Notes: generated from the letters alone by a model not told the origin. Numbered from the stretch's first letter, positions 1 through 8,741 are shown. The stretch: 39,590 nucleotides of DNA from Marinilabiliaceae bacterium JC017 (GCA_004296775.1 RHGE01000061.1:1-39590), one strand, 5' to 3'. Made by a program: numbers and translations.

Positions 1-230
1 TCGCCCCAAAAAGGAACCAAAAAACTCTAGTCAAATAAACGCTTCCACCCGCCTCCTTGATGAATTTTTGCTAACCCACTGGCCGGAATTCCCGCATTCA
101 TCTGCGTCGCGCCTGCGCCGGCCCGCTTATTTGACGGTCTCACGCGCTTCGGATCATCACGGTCCAGCTCGTCGATTGGATTTTTGCGTTATTCTGTTGA
201 TTTGTATTGGAGATGTCAAAACTAGAGGTA
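1..230 (+). repeat. Dispersed intergenic repeat, family D, copy 1
   Basis: A noncoding segment that matches 5400-5590 and 5700-5755 almost base for base in several blocks, for example GATGAATTTTTGCTAACCCA and CCCGCATTCATCT. Copy 1 is cut by the window edge. Copy 2 carries extra sequence between its conserved blocks. No gene is visible in 1-780. The rest of that stretch holds only short hairpins, such as 359-377 with arms CTCCTAA/TTAGGAG, and AT-rich sequence. Confidence 0.6.
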
Positions 231-247
231 GGATCCGGTTATAAAGT

Positions 248-272
248 CGTCAATATGGACAACGGCCATCTC
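248..272. repeat. 25-bp perfect inverted repeat partner of 5280-5304
   Basis: The 25 bases here are the exact reverse complement of 5280-5304; the core is CAATATGGACAACGGCCATC. The two arms are 5 kb apart and each lies close to a family D repeat. They could be remnants of one mobile unit or members of a dispersed family. No coding signal accompanies either arm. Confidence 0.6.
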
Positions 273-802
273 CAACTACTATATAACTCTTTAAATCCTC
301 ACTGGTTATTACAATCAAACCACCCCGATTTTCATTGCTTACTCAATGAAAATCATCTCTCCTAATTCTTTTAGGAGGGGAAAAGAGTGATCGGACGAAA
401 AGAAAATGAATTACGAGTATTTGAATCCCTTTAGTAGATATATATAACAATCCTCTCTGCATCTCTTGGGATTTGCGGAAAATCTGCATGAGACCCAAGG
501 TACTGGTAGCGTCAATTTAGAGTTATCTTACCTTTTGTTAGGTTGTCAAGCCTTGAAGACTCTGCGTTATAACTTCGTTAATCCTTTATCTCTAAGTGTT
601 TCTATCTATTCCCCTCTAACTTCTGACCTCTATCCTCTCTATATATTTACTTGTTATTCGTCTTTTGGTATTCGCAGATGCTCCAATAACAAGTAATTAC
701 TAATCTAACACCTAAGTCAATCATTAATTAGAAGAGCCATCGGATTTTAAAAAAATAGCCTACCAGACTCTAAAAACACCTCATTGCCCCATTTTTTCAA
801 AG

Positions 803-845
803 AAAAAAGACGTCAAAACCCTTACCTGACAAGGATTTTGACGTC
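803..845 (-). terminator. Rho-independent terminator after the CRISPR mini-array
   Basis: The hairpin spans 809-845, with arms of 15 bases (GACGTCAAAACCCTT and its near-perfect complement, one mismatch) and a 7-base loop. On the minus strand it is followed by six T (803-808). It sits 4 bases beyond the last CRISPR repeat in the minus direction, so it fits minus-strand transcription of the array. Confidence 0.75.
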
Positions 846-849
846 CTCT

Positions 850-1017
850 GCTGTAGTTACCTTTCAAAGCTAAGGCATACACAGCAATATTAGGATCATC
901 CAAGTCACAAACATAGCTGTAGTTACCTTTCAAAACCAAGGCATACACAGCCTTTCTATTCTTAATAAGAAAGTTAACCTCGCTGTAGTTACCTTGCAAA
1001 TCTAAGGCATATACAGC
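850..1017 (-). CRISPR. CRISPR mini-array, 3 repeats and 2 spacers, type VI-B-like
   Basis: Three 36-bp repeats occupy 850-885, 916-951 and 982-1017, separated by two unrelated spacers of exactly 30 bp (886-915, 952-981). Read on the minus strand, each repeat starts GCTGT and ends ACAGC. Each has an inner stem CCTT/AAGG around a variable loop and carries the block AAGGTAACTACAGC. The 36/30 geometry, paired ends, T-rich centre and the TTTG-A-AGGTAA-ACA-C pattern match what I recall of Cas13b (type VI-B) direct repeats. The substitutions fall mainly in the loop, so the stems survive. A decayed fourth unit may lie at 1048-1083 in the same 66-bp register, where the CTTTC block is at the expected offset. 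No cas gene is in the window. The array is open in one minus frame because 66 is divisible by 3, but the unrelated spacers argue against a repeat protein. Confidence 0.75.
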
Positions 1018-1298
1018 AAACGTATCTGATTCAAAAACACAGTATACAGTAAAAAATTCTTTCCAAAGGGCATCATAAAAAAACCTCCCGTCTAAGATAG
1101 ATAATTATGCTTTACTCCAAACAATGGCTAAATAAAATCAGTACTGGCCAAAATAAATTTGTATTAACCAATGTGCTCAAGTCACATTACAATTCGATTA
1201 CTTTCTCCCGCATTCAATTTCGGCATCAACCCGCCTATTTAACATGCTACCACCCATCCCATAATCATAACCCGAATCATATTGATTGAGTATAACAG
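1018..1298. other. Noncoding spacer, possible CRISPR leader side
   Basis: AT-rich sequence between the CRISPR array and the 21-bp repeat array. It is the upstream side for minus-strand transcription of the CRISPR array. A minus-strand TACGTTTG at 1024-1017 resembles a Bacteroidota -7 box, but no -33 partner sits at the expected distance. No credible gene is seen; short open frames here lack codon character. Confidence 0.4.
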
Positions 1299-1560
1299 TA
1301 TCACACCCCAGCCAACTTTTATCACACCTCAATGACCCGTTATCACACCCTTATACCCCCTTATCACATCACCATGACCTTCTATCACACCGATATGACC
1401 CTCTTATCACACCCTTATACCCCCTTATCACACCACCATGACCTTCTATCACATCCACATGACGCTCTTATCACACCCATATGACCCGTTATCGCACCAT
1501 AAAATCATGTTATCACACCATCTTGACCTTCTATCACACCCATATGACCCGTTATCACAT
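1299..1560. repeat. Iteron-like array, 13 direct repeats with 21-22 bp period
   Basis: The core TATCACACC or close variants begin at 1299, 1320, 1341, 1362, 1383, 1405, 1426, 1447, 1469, 1490, 1511, 1532 and 1553. Ten steps are 21 bp and two are 22 bp. Many units continue with a second conserved half, ATGACC or ATACCC. The spacing is two turns of B-DNA, so every core faces the same side of the helix. This is what is expected for cooperative binding of a protein, as in iterons, centromere sites or multi-operator arrays. It lies just beyond the terminator of the CDS at 1676-2377, and that protein is the obvious, untested, candidate partner. Confidence 0.8.
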
Positions 1561-1613
1561 GAAGTATTTACGAAAGAGTGCTCCGTATGTATTTCAGGTT
1601 GTGAACATGACAC

Positions 1614-1648
1614 AAAAAAAAGAGGGTACTCCTTTCCTGAGCCCCCTC
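1614..1648 (-). terminator. Rho-independent terminator of the 1676-2377 gene
   Basis: The hairpin at 1622-1648 has outer arms GAGGG/CCCTC and an inner CTC/GAG stem. On the minus strand it is followed by eight T (1614-1621). It lies 28 bases past the stop codon of the upstream gene and separates that transcript from the 21-bp repeat array. Confidence 0.7.
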
Positions 1649-1675
1649 CTCTACTAAAGGACTGATTATTCATTG

Positions 1676-2377
1676 TTATCGATGCGAATTACTATAGTTG
1701 TGTTGATAACCAACCAAGCGTGCTTTCTCATTTTTAAATACAAAACGTCCCACCCGGCGCACTTCATCCACCGCCTCCTTCAGGTAGGTGTAAGCTTTAT
1801 CGCGCAACAGTTTAGCTGAACTATCTTCCGCTTTTTCACCATTGGCTATTGCTAAAATACGCGCCAACTCATCAGATAAATTAAGGGCGGTATCCAAAAT
1901 GGTTACATCACAATTCGTAGCTGTTAACAGAGGCACGTTATCCTTACCCAAAAGAGCCAGATCAGTCAAATCCTGGATCATGTCAGCATGGCCGTTTCCT
2001 TTTTTAGCTTCGTCAACACGAGCCAGCAAGGCCGGATACTGATGAAAAGCGAATTCAAATTCATCAATCAATCCATCTCTTAATTCATACCCTCCAGGTG
2101 CTTTCTCACTCCACTCCAACTGAGCTTCCTGCTTAGCATGCCGCTCTTTGAACCAAAGCCCCTGGGCATGCCGGCACGCCTTGGTACGCGGAAGCAGACA
2201 CAATATCATCTCCTCAGTCAATCCTCTTCCTATCAATCGGTCTTTATCATCCAGGGCCCAATAGTGCAAATTTTCCGCTTCCTGATTAAAAACATCCACG
2301 GGAATACCAGGAATTAGCACTTTCTTTTCTTCAACGATGTTCGGCTTTAAAGCATCAAATGCCTCTTTATTGTTCAT
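1676..2377 (-). CDS. Conserved-looking hypothetical protein, 233 aa
   Basis: I do not recognise this family. The protein is soluble and charged, without signal peptide or membrane segment, and mainly helical by composition. Its centre is acidic and leucine-rich (around residues 120-190). Its C-terminus is basic and contains DEVRRVGRFVF and ARLVGYQH, which could contact nucleic acid, although no classical HTH can be read. The start is the first ATG, and a good terminator follows at 1614-1648. It stands alone on its strand, about 420 bp from the permease gene upstream. The striking context is the 13-unit array of helically phased repeats directly downstream, with the CRISPR mini-array beyond it. 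A DNA-binding or structural role is possible but is only inference from that position. Confidence 0.7.
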   Translation of the reverse strand: MNNKEAFDALKPNIVEEKKVLIPGIPVDVFNQEAENLHYWALDDKDRLIGRGLTEEMILCLLPRTKACRHAQGLWFKERHAKQEAQLEWSEKAPGGYELRDGLIDEFEFAFHQYPALLARVDEAKKGNGHADMIQDLTDLALLGKDNVPLLTATNCDVTILDTALNLSDELARILAIANGEKAEDSSAKLLRDKAYTYLKEAVDEVRRVGRFVFKNEKARLVGYQHNYSNSHR

Positions 2378-2797
2378 ACGCTATCGGTTTTTTACGTTTA
2401 AAACTATTACCATTTTCTTTTACTTAAACGAAAATAGTATTTATAATCCAATTCAAACGCACGCCCTATACTGTTTTACAACAACCCATTAACTATTGTT
2501 TATTATGGCAGATTTTTTATTTTATGTGCAACACTATAATAAATAACTCACCCATTCCGCACCCCGCGTGACTTATCGTAATTTTTCACCGTTCAACATC
2601 CCTTTCATTTCTGCCATCCCAAGGTAACCTTGACAGGGAAATTTACATTGTGGTTATAATCCCTGTTAGGGTTCAAACCTGACCTCTTCCAACCAGCATA
2701 AAAACCTTTGATATTATAAAAACTCGCCAGTAGAAGTAAGCAACAAAAGACTGCTATACCGACGCCAGGCTTTTATCAATATTCTGTCACTACCCAG
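2378..2797. other. Intergenic region without a gene
   Basis: About 420 bp between two minus-strand genes. The visible structure is one inverted repeat at 2633-2666 (ACAGGGA/TCCCTGT, loop about 20 bases), which could be regulatory. I see no clear terminator for the permease gene and no convincing promoter for the 1676-2377 gene. Confidence 0.4.
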
Positions 2798-4651
2798 CTA
2801 AATCTGACTTTTACGAATGCGCTCGGCCAGGAGAATCATATGTTTGAGGTCTTCAATACTGGTGGCCTTTTTCCAGTTTTTAATAAACTCTTCATTCAGC
2901 ACAATCTGAGCGATGGTGATAAGTGTTTGCAAAAAGAAATTTCGCTGATCCTTGGTGCCGGCCAAGGCAAAAATGATATGAATGGGCGCTTCGCCATTTT
3001 CAAAATCAATGCCATACCGGGAACGGAGTACCACCATGTCGAATTTGGCCTTTCCTTCAATCACAATATTGGAAATGGCCAACCCTTCGTGGGTGATAGA
3101 ATCGAAATTATCTTCGTGCTTGAATAAACTAAGGATATCATCTGAGGGGATTTTAAACTTTTTCGAAAAAGCTTTAGCGATTAACCGATACAATCCTTTT
3201 TTATCTGTTTTCTTCACCACGTCAATGAAATTGGCTTTCTTAAATAGGGAGTCAAATTTATCTTCCACAATCTCATCCCTTTCAAAAAGAATATCTCTCA
3301 ATTCATTGGGTAACACCAGTGACCGAATCTCTTTGGAAGTTATTCGTTCGACAATATGCAACAAGGCCGATTCTTTGAGGTTACGCGATTTGGAATAGAT
3401 GTAATACCACAACAACGACACCACGAAAAAAATCAACGTAATAAAAAAGGGCAACACCCCCATCTTAATGATTAACAACAGATAGACAATAATACCAGAA
3501 ACCTGAATCCAGGGATACAATGGCGCCTTAAAAGAGGGTTTATAGGAGGATATTTTACTTTCCCGCATGAGAATAACCGACACATTTACCAATGCAAACA
3601 AGATCAGCATCATGGTAGATGCCACCTTTACCAGCTCCTCCAGGTCCAGGAACACAATTACCGAAATCATAAAAAGCGAGGTAATCACAATGGATATCAC
3701 CGGTGTTTGAAACCGCATATTCACCTTGGCAAACATGGAGGGTATGAGGTTATCCTCCGACATGGCCAATGGGATGCGCGACGAAGACAACAAGCCGGCA
3801 TTTCCGGTGGTGACAAATGCTAAAATGGCCGCAACGGACAACATCCAGAAACCAAACTCCCCCAAATACCTTGAAGCCCCCAACCCAAGAGGATTGAAGG
3901 TTTGACCAAACTCCCCGGGTTCAAGCAACCCCACAACAATAAACAAAGAAAAAACATACAGAATGGTGGTTACTATAAACGACATAATCATACCTGCGGG
4001 AATATTTATTTTGGGATTTTTTATCTCACTGGCAACAGATGCAATTTTAGTCAAGCCGCCATAAGAGATAAATATCATCCCCACAACGGTAAAAACCGAT
4101 TGCCAGCCATGCGGCTTAAAAGGTACATAACGATGAATGTCCAAATGATCGAACCCGGAGGCAATGAAATAGATCAAAATAACCAGGATAATAATCACCA
4201 ATACTGATTGAAAAAAACTACTCACCTTAACCCCAAGAATATTTAATCCCGTAAAAAGCAACACCACCAACACCGAAAACAGTTTTATCAACTGAGGGGA
4301 AGCCTCAAAGAATATGGGCTCCAGAATTAACCCGATCCCCAGCAAGGCAAAGGCACTTTTTAAACTAAGAGAATACCACGATGCAAAACCGGCAAAGGTT
4401 CCTACCAGAGCACCCAGACTCCTGTGAATAAAGAAATAATCACCCCCGGATTTAGGCATGGCAGTAGCCAGCTCTAACTTAGAGAGCATGGCAGGAATCA
4501 TTAACAGTGCTGAAAGGAAATAGGCCACAATAACCGCCGGCCCTGCTTTAGGATAAACAATAACGGGCAAAACAAACAGACCTGAACTAATCATTGTACC
4601 GGTAGCCAAACAAAAAACTCCCCAAAAACCAATATCCTTCTTTAATTTCAT
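2798..4651 (-). CDS. APC-superfamily amino acid permease with EIIA-like C-terminal domain
   Basis: 617 aa. Residues 1 to about 420 form a 12-helix amino acid-polyamine-organocation permease, beginning with the typical GTMISSGLFVLP stretch in the first helix, which lines the substrate site in this superfamily. Residues from about 420 onward are cytoplasmic and end in a domain resembling PTS EIIA (mannitol/fructose type): THEGLAISNIVIEG followed by IHIIFALAGTKDQRNFF. In true EIIA domains the first stretch carries a proline-histidine with the phosphorylated histidine. Here SN replaces it, so the domain probably senses or regulates rather than transfers phosphate. Permeases with EIIA or USP tails are common in Bacteroidota. 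Substrate cannot be assigned. The gene is monocistronic, and its start region faces the tRNA-Thr promoter. Confidence 0.85.
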   Translation of the reverse strand: MKLKKDIGFWGVFCLATGTMISSGLFVLPVIVYPKAGPAVIVAYFLSALLMIPAMLSKLELATAMPKSGGDYFFIHRSLGALVGTFAGFASWYSLSLKSAFALLGIGLILEPIFFEASPQLIKLFSVLVVLLFTGLNILGVKVSSFFQSVLVIIILVILIYFIASGFDHLDIHRYVPFKPHGWQSVFTVVGMIFISYGGLTKIASVASEIKNPKINIPAGMIMSFIVTTILYVFSLFIVVGLLEPGEFGQTFNPLGLGASRYLGEFGFWMLSVAAILAFVTTGNAGLLSSSRIPLAMSEDNLIPSMFAKVNMRFQTPVISIVITSLFMISVIVFLDLEELVKVASTMMLILFALVNVSVILMRESKISSYKPSFKAPLYPWIQVSGIIVYLLLIIKMGVLPFFITLIFFVVSLLWYYIYSKSRNLKESALLHIVERITSKEIRSLVLPNELRDILFERDEIVEDKFDSLFKKANFIDVVKKTDKKGLYRLIAKAFSKKFKIPSDDILSLFKHEDNFDSITHEGLAISNIVIEGKAKFDMVVLRSRYGIDFENGEAPIHIIFALAGTKDQRNFFLQTLITIAQIVLNEEFIKNWKKATSIEDLKHMILLAERIRKSQI

Positions 4652-4916
4652 AAAACTTCAACTGTCTCTTTCCAAGATAATGCCATATCCGTTTATTTGA
4701 CAGAGAAAGAAGATAAAAAATCCACCAATTGTAAGGACTTTTTCCCAATTTATATCTGTAGAAAAAACGCCTTCTCTGTGACGTCTCATTTCATTTTAAT
4801 TGAATCGAAAACTGTTCGTTAAAGAGGCTCAAACAAGGAAAAAGAACAAAAGACAACTGTCGGTAATCAACAATTAATTTTACTCCTCCAAAAGATAAAA
4901 CTTCACTTAATATGTT

Positions 4917-4944
4917 TTTCAAAAACAAAAAATTTATATCTTTG
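4917..4944 (+). promoter_or_regulatory. Promoter of tRNA-Thr/tRNA-Gly
   Basis: TATCTTTG at 4937-4944 matches the Bacteroidota -7 consensus TAnnTTTG, with a T-rich -33 region near 4913-4920. The predicted start falls a few bases before the tRNA at 4957. Confidence 0.6.
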
Positions 4945-4956
4945 TGCCATTCCAAT

Positions 4957-5031
4957 GCCTCTTTAGCTCAGCGGTAGAGCAGCTCATTCGTAATGAGCAG
5001 GTCGTGGGTTCAAATCCCATGAGAGGCTCCA
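4957..5031 (+). tRNA. tRNA-Thr (CGT)
   Basis: A cloverleaf reads clearly: acceptor GCCTCTT paired with GAGAGGC, anticodon stem GCTCA/TGAGC with loop TTCGTAA and anticodon CGT, T-arm with GGTTCAAATCC. The discriminator T (5028) is followed by an encoded CCA at 5029-5031. Only 3 bases separate it from tRNA-Gly, so the two are cotranscribed. Confidence 0.95.
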
Positions 5032-5034
5032 AAA

Positions 5035-5106
5035 GCGGGAGTAGCTCAGGGGTAGAGCATCAGCTTCCCAAGCTGAGGGTCGCGGGTTCGAATCCCGTTT
5101 CCCGCT
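5035..5106 (+). tRNA. tRNA-Gly (CCC)
   Basis: Acceptor GCGGGAG pairs with TTCCCGC. The anticodon stem TCAGC/GCTGA encloses TTCCCAA, anticodon CCC. The T-arm contains GGTTCGAATCC. CCA is not encoded. A T-rich run follows immediately and may end the transcript. Confidence 0.95.
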
Positions 5107-5248
5107 CTTTTTTTTATAACCTTCCAATTATCATATAACAATCAATAAGTATTTAAATTACCCTCTTTATCTTAAAACACCCAGGTTTTTTATTGTAAAT
5201 TTTCACCATTGGCTTATTGGATGCAAGAAAAGATCAAATCCTATTCTT

Positions 5249-5304
5249 CAATAGATCATTAGATTTTAGATGATACCCAGAGATGGCCGTTGTCCATATT
5301 GACG
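5249..5304. repeat. Partial family A repeat and 25-bp inverted-repeat arm
   Basis: 5249-5273 is a fragment of dispersed family A in minus orientation. 5280-5304 is the exact reverse complement of 248-272. The surrounding 5107-5968 contains no gene. Confidence 0.5.
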
Positions 5305-5377
5305 TCAAGCTAATAACTTTACAAGCGTGTTAGATGATATATAGGTTTTTAGTCCTTCAGTAATATTTTATTGGGAC

Positions 5378-5755
5378 GTTGTCCCAAACCCTACTTCATT
5401 TTTGGCATTGCCCCAAAAACGAAGCAAAAAACGCTAGTCAATTACTCACAGAGTGTTTATTCTTGTGTTCGTGATTTCCGCTTCGCTCCAATTAAAAGCT
5501 TCATCCCATCTCCTTGATGAATTTTTGCTAACCCACAGGCCAGAATTCCCGCATTCATCTTCGTCGCGCCTACGCCGGCTCGCTTATTTTACCCCTCCTT
5601 ATAATAATAACCTTGGGGTAATGCCGATAGATAATTAAAGGCCAATTAAAAGCGAAGCGTATTAAGTGGGCATTTTAATTACTAATCGGCATGCCGGCTC
5701 CCACACTTCCCAACATCATGGTCCGACTCGTCATTTGGCTTTTTGTGTTATAGTG
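5378..5755 (+). repeat. Dispersed intergenic repeat, family D, copy 2 (interrupted)
   Basis: Matches 1-180 in blocks but is interrupted by about 60 bp near 5435-5500 and about 115 bp at 5590-5705. The second interruption contains an inverted repeat with arms ATGCCGAT/ATCGGCAT (about 5621-5691). Family A-like sequence recurs near 5824-5860. No coding potential is visible. Confidence 0.5.
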
Positions 5756-5968
5756 TCGATATATTCAAGGGCGACTTCGCGTTTGCACCTGCTAGCATCG
5801 ATTTGCAATCGGTACCTTGTTATATGATAGAATTTAAACTGATTTACATTACTCTCACTTTTGAACCATCAATAGTTTTAGAAACCGGATTAAACGCAAA
5901 ATATGGAATCTGAAAACCTGATATTTCTGCTCGTAATAATCAGAAAATCCGGCACGAAAGAATACTTT

Positions 5969-8602
5969 TTAAAGTCCTTCCACCATTTCCAGGATCTCCG
6001 TTATTAATCCCGTCCAACCGGTTTGATGGGAGGCTCCCAGACCTTTCCCGTTGTCTCCATGAAAATATTCATAAAAGAGAAGGTTATCCCGAAAGTACGG
6101 TGAGGATTGAAACAGCTCCTTATTCCCAAACACGGGCCGGTTCCCATTACTGTTTTTCAGAAAGATGTTAGCCAGTCGTCCGGCCAATTGCCTGGCAATT
6201 TCCAGCAAGGTGGCTTTCCGTCCCGATCCGCTGGGGTATTCCACCAGAAAATCGTCGCCGTAATAGCGATGAAAGACGACCATCGATTTTATAAGCATAT
6301 AATTAATGGGAAACCAGATGGGCCCTCTCCAATTGGAGTTACCACCGAACAGGTCGCTGTCTGATTCGCCCGGCACATAAGAGATACACAAGCGCTGGCC
6401 TCCTCCAATGTAACAATAGGAATTGATGTGGTGATAGGCCGACATGGAACGCACTCCATAGTCCGACAAAAACTCAGTCTGTGCCACCATTTTTTTAACC
6501 AGACATTTCATACGATGCCCCCGCAACAGGGAGAGCAGATGGGTGTGACCTACCCCACCCTCTTCCCACCGGGAAACCAGCTTCGCCAGATCGGGCCGGT
6601 AGGTTAAAAACCATTTGAGCCGCGCAGCAAATTCCGGCACTTGCGCCAACAAATCGGCATCCAACACCTCCACGGCAAAAAGGGGTATTAATCCAACGAT
6701 GGAGCGTATTTTCAATTGTTCGTTCCCAATACCCGGAATGTGCAAGACATCATAAAAGAACTCATCCTCATCGTCCCAGATTTGAATACCTTCTCCCCCC
6801 ACATTATTCATGGCGCCGGCAATCAACAAAAAATGCTCGAAGAATTTGGTGGCCATATTTTCATACACATCATTGGCAATGGCCAACTCAAGCGCCATGC
6901 GCATCATATTAAGGCAATACATGGCCATCCAACTGGTAGCATCGGCCTGTTCCAGCCGACCACCACCGGGCAATGACGCACTCCGATCGAACACCCCGAT
7001 GTTATCCAACCCCAGGAAACCACCCTGAAACACATTGCGATTATCCAAATCCTTCCGATTCACCCACCAGGTAAAATTAATGAGCAACTTATGAAAGATG
7101 GCTTCCAGGAATTTCATATCCCCCTGCCCTGTTTTTTGCTTCTCCATCTCATACACTTCCCACGCCGCCCAGGCATGTACCGGCGGGTTCACATCGCTAA
7201 AGTTCCACTCATAAGCCGGCAACTGCCCGTTGGGGTGCATGTACCACTCACGGGTCAGCAGGATCAACTGTTGCTTGGCAAAGATCACATCAATTTTGGC
7301 AAAAGAGATGCAGTGAAAGGCCAAATCCCAGGCGGCATACCAGGGATACTCCCACTTATCGGGCATGGAGATGATATCGGCATTATTGAGGTGTAACCAT
7401 TCCCGGTTCCTCCCGTCCTGTCGCTCTCCGGGTGGCGATGGCATGGCCGGATCGCCGTTTAACCACTGGGGCACATCAAAATAATAAAACTGCTTACTCC
7501 ACAACATACCGGCATAGGCTTGTCGCTGGATATTTTTAGCATCCTCGTTTTTTAATGCGGCCTGAATATCGACATAAAACGCATCTGCATCATTGATACA
7601 AGTGAGGAATAAATCATTGAAATCAACAAAAGGATCTGCTAATACTGCATTACTTAACCGCAGCGTCACCACCTTGGAGGCTCCGGGTTCTAAATCACAA
7701 GGGTAATTAATGGCTACTTTCGTACCGGACCGCTCCCAATTAATGGCATGATCCTGCCCCTTAACCACAAAATCATTGATACCATCTTTATAAAAAACAG
7801 AATCGCCCTGGTAGTCATACAGTCGCTCGGTATTGGTTTCATTGTCGCAAAAAAGAAGCTGCCCATCAGAATCACCGACATAGAGAAAATAGGGCTGAGT
7901 ATTTAAGCGATCATCTTCTATTTTGATGTGCTTATCTTTTAAGACACACATACGGGGCCGGTAAGCATCATATCCCCAGCTCCAGGTATTCCTGAACCAT
8001 AACTGGGGCAACAGATCAAGACGTGCCTGGGAAAAACCCCGATTGACAGCCGTTATGCGGATGAGCAAATCTTCAGGCCCCACCTTTCCATATTCTATGA
8101 ACACGTCAAAATAAGCCTGCTCATCAAAAATGCCGGTATCTACTAATTCATATTCTTCCTGCTTATTACGCTTAGCATTTTCTTCGATGAGCTGTTTATA
8201 GGGAAAAGCTTGATGCGGGTATTTATAGAGCATCTTCATATAGGAATGAGAGGGCACATTATCTAAATAATAGTAGTACTCCTTCACATCCTCGCCATGA
8301 TTTCCCTGGGCACCGGATAAACCAAACAACCGCTCTTTGATAAACGGATCATGTCCATTCCACAATGCCAGCGAAAAACAGAGGTATTGATTTTTGTCGC
8401 AGATACCGCCTATTCCCTCCTCCCCCCATCGATAGGCATAACTCCGGGCTTTGTCATGAGTAATATAACCCCAGGCATTGCCATCGGCACTGTAATCCTC
8501 ACGCACGGTGCCCCATTGCCGTTCCGACAAATAGGGCCCCCATTTATTCCAACGGGAGTTCTTATCGGCTTTTTCTGCTATTCGCTCGTGTTCCGCTTTC
8601 AT
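5969..8602 (-). CDS. GH63-type (MGH1-like) glucosidase
   Basis: 877 aa. The N-terminal part carries SERQWGTVREDYSADGNAW, the opening typical of bacterial glycoside hydrolase family 63 proteins often annotated simply as glucosidase. A beta-rich N-terminal region (to about 350) precedes an (alpha/alpha)6 barrel. The barrel contains KWEYPWYAAWDLAFHC, GFLGLDNIGVF and, near the C-terminus, NSNWRGPIWFPINYMLI, all characteristic of the MGH1-like glycosidase fold. GH63 enzymes are inverting and use two acidic residues; the Asp in AAWD is a likely candidate for one. There is no signal peptide, so it is probably cytoplasmic and may act on alpha-glucosidic or glycosylglycerate-type compounds. It is monocistronic. 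Confidence 0.85.
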   Translation of the reverse strand: MKAEHERIAEKADKNSRWNKWGPYLSERQWGTVREDYSADGNAWGYITHDKARSYAYRWGEEGIGGICDKNQYLCFSLALWNGHDPFIKERLFGLSGAQGNHGEDVKEYYYYLDNVPSHSYMKMLYKYPHQAFPYKQLIEENAKRNKQEEYELVDTGIFDEQAYFDVFIEYGKVGPEDLLIRITAVNRGFSQARLDLLPQLWFRNTWSWGYDAYRPRMCVLKDKHIKIEDDRLNTQPYFLYVGDSDGQLLFCDNETNTERLYDYQGDSVFYKDGINDFVVKGQDHAINWERSGTKVAINYPCDLEPGASKVVTLRLSNAVLADPFVDFNDLFLTCINDADAFYVDIQAALKNEDAKNIQRQAYAGMLWSKQFYYFDVPQWLNGDPAMPSPPGERQDGRNREWLHLNNADIISMPDKWEYPWYAAWDLAFHCISFAKIDVIFAKQQLILLTREWYMHPNGQLPAYEWNFSDVNPPVHAWAAWEVYEMEKQKTGQGDMKFLEAIFHKLLINFTWWVNRKDLDNRNVFQGGFLGLDNIGVFDRSASLPGGGRLEQADATSWMAMYCLNMMRMALELAIANDVYENMATKFFEHFLLIAGAMNNVGGEGIQIWDDEDEFFYDVLHIPGIGNEQLKIRSIVGLIPLFAVEVLDADLLAQVPEFAARLKWFLTYRPDLAKLVSRWEEGGVGHTHLLSLLRGHRMKCLVKKMVAQTEFLSDYGVRSMSAYHHINSYCYIGGGQRLCISYVPGESDSDLFGGNSNWRGPIWFPINYMLIKSMVVFHRYYGDDFLVEYPSGSGRKATLLEIARQLAGRLANIFLKNSNGNRPVFGNKELFQSSPYFRDNLLFYEYFHGDNGKGLGASHQTGWTGLITEILEMVEGL

Positions 8603-8741
8603 GAATCCTTCATATTTTTTCTGTTATGCTTTAAATTTCGACCATTTATCGGGGCAGCACAATGGGAATTCATTGAAACCAGAAATGTAAAATCCATAAA
8701 GAAGGACACCGGGAAACGCATATTCTGTTTTCTTGCATTAA

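Noticed and set aside
466-696. 76-codon plus-strand frame
   Set aside because: No family signature or codon character and no neighbouring signals; it starts at a non-ATG codon in repeat-rich DNA.
781-999. Minus-strand frame with repeated AVYALALKGNYS-like peptide
   Set aside because: The frame is open only because the CRISPR period (66 bp) is divisible by three; the segments between repeats are unrelated spacers.
1107-1289. 60-codon plus-strand frame before the phased repeats
   Set aside because: No recognisable protein features; it ends at the repeat array and has no plausible promoter or partner.
1299-1560. CRISPR interpretation of the TATCACACC array
   Set aside because: Units are contiguous at 21-22 bp, with no unique spacers of constant length.
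4944-5138. 64-codon plus-strand frame
   Set aside because: It lies entirely over tRNA-Thr and tRNA-Gly.
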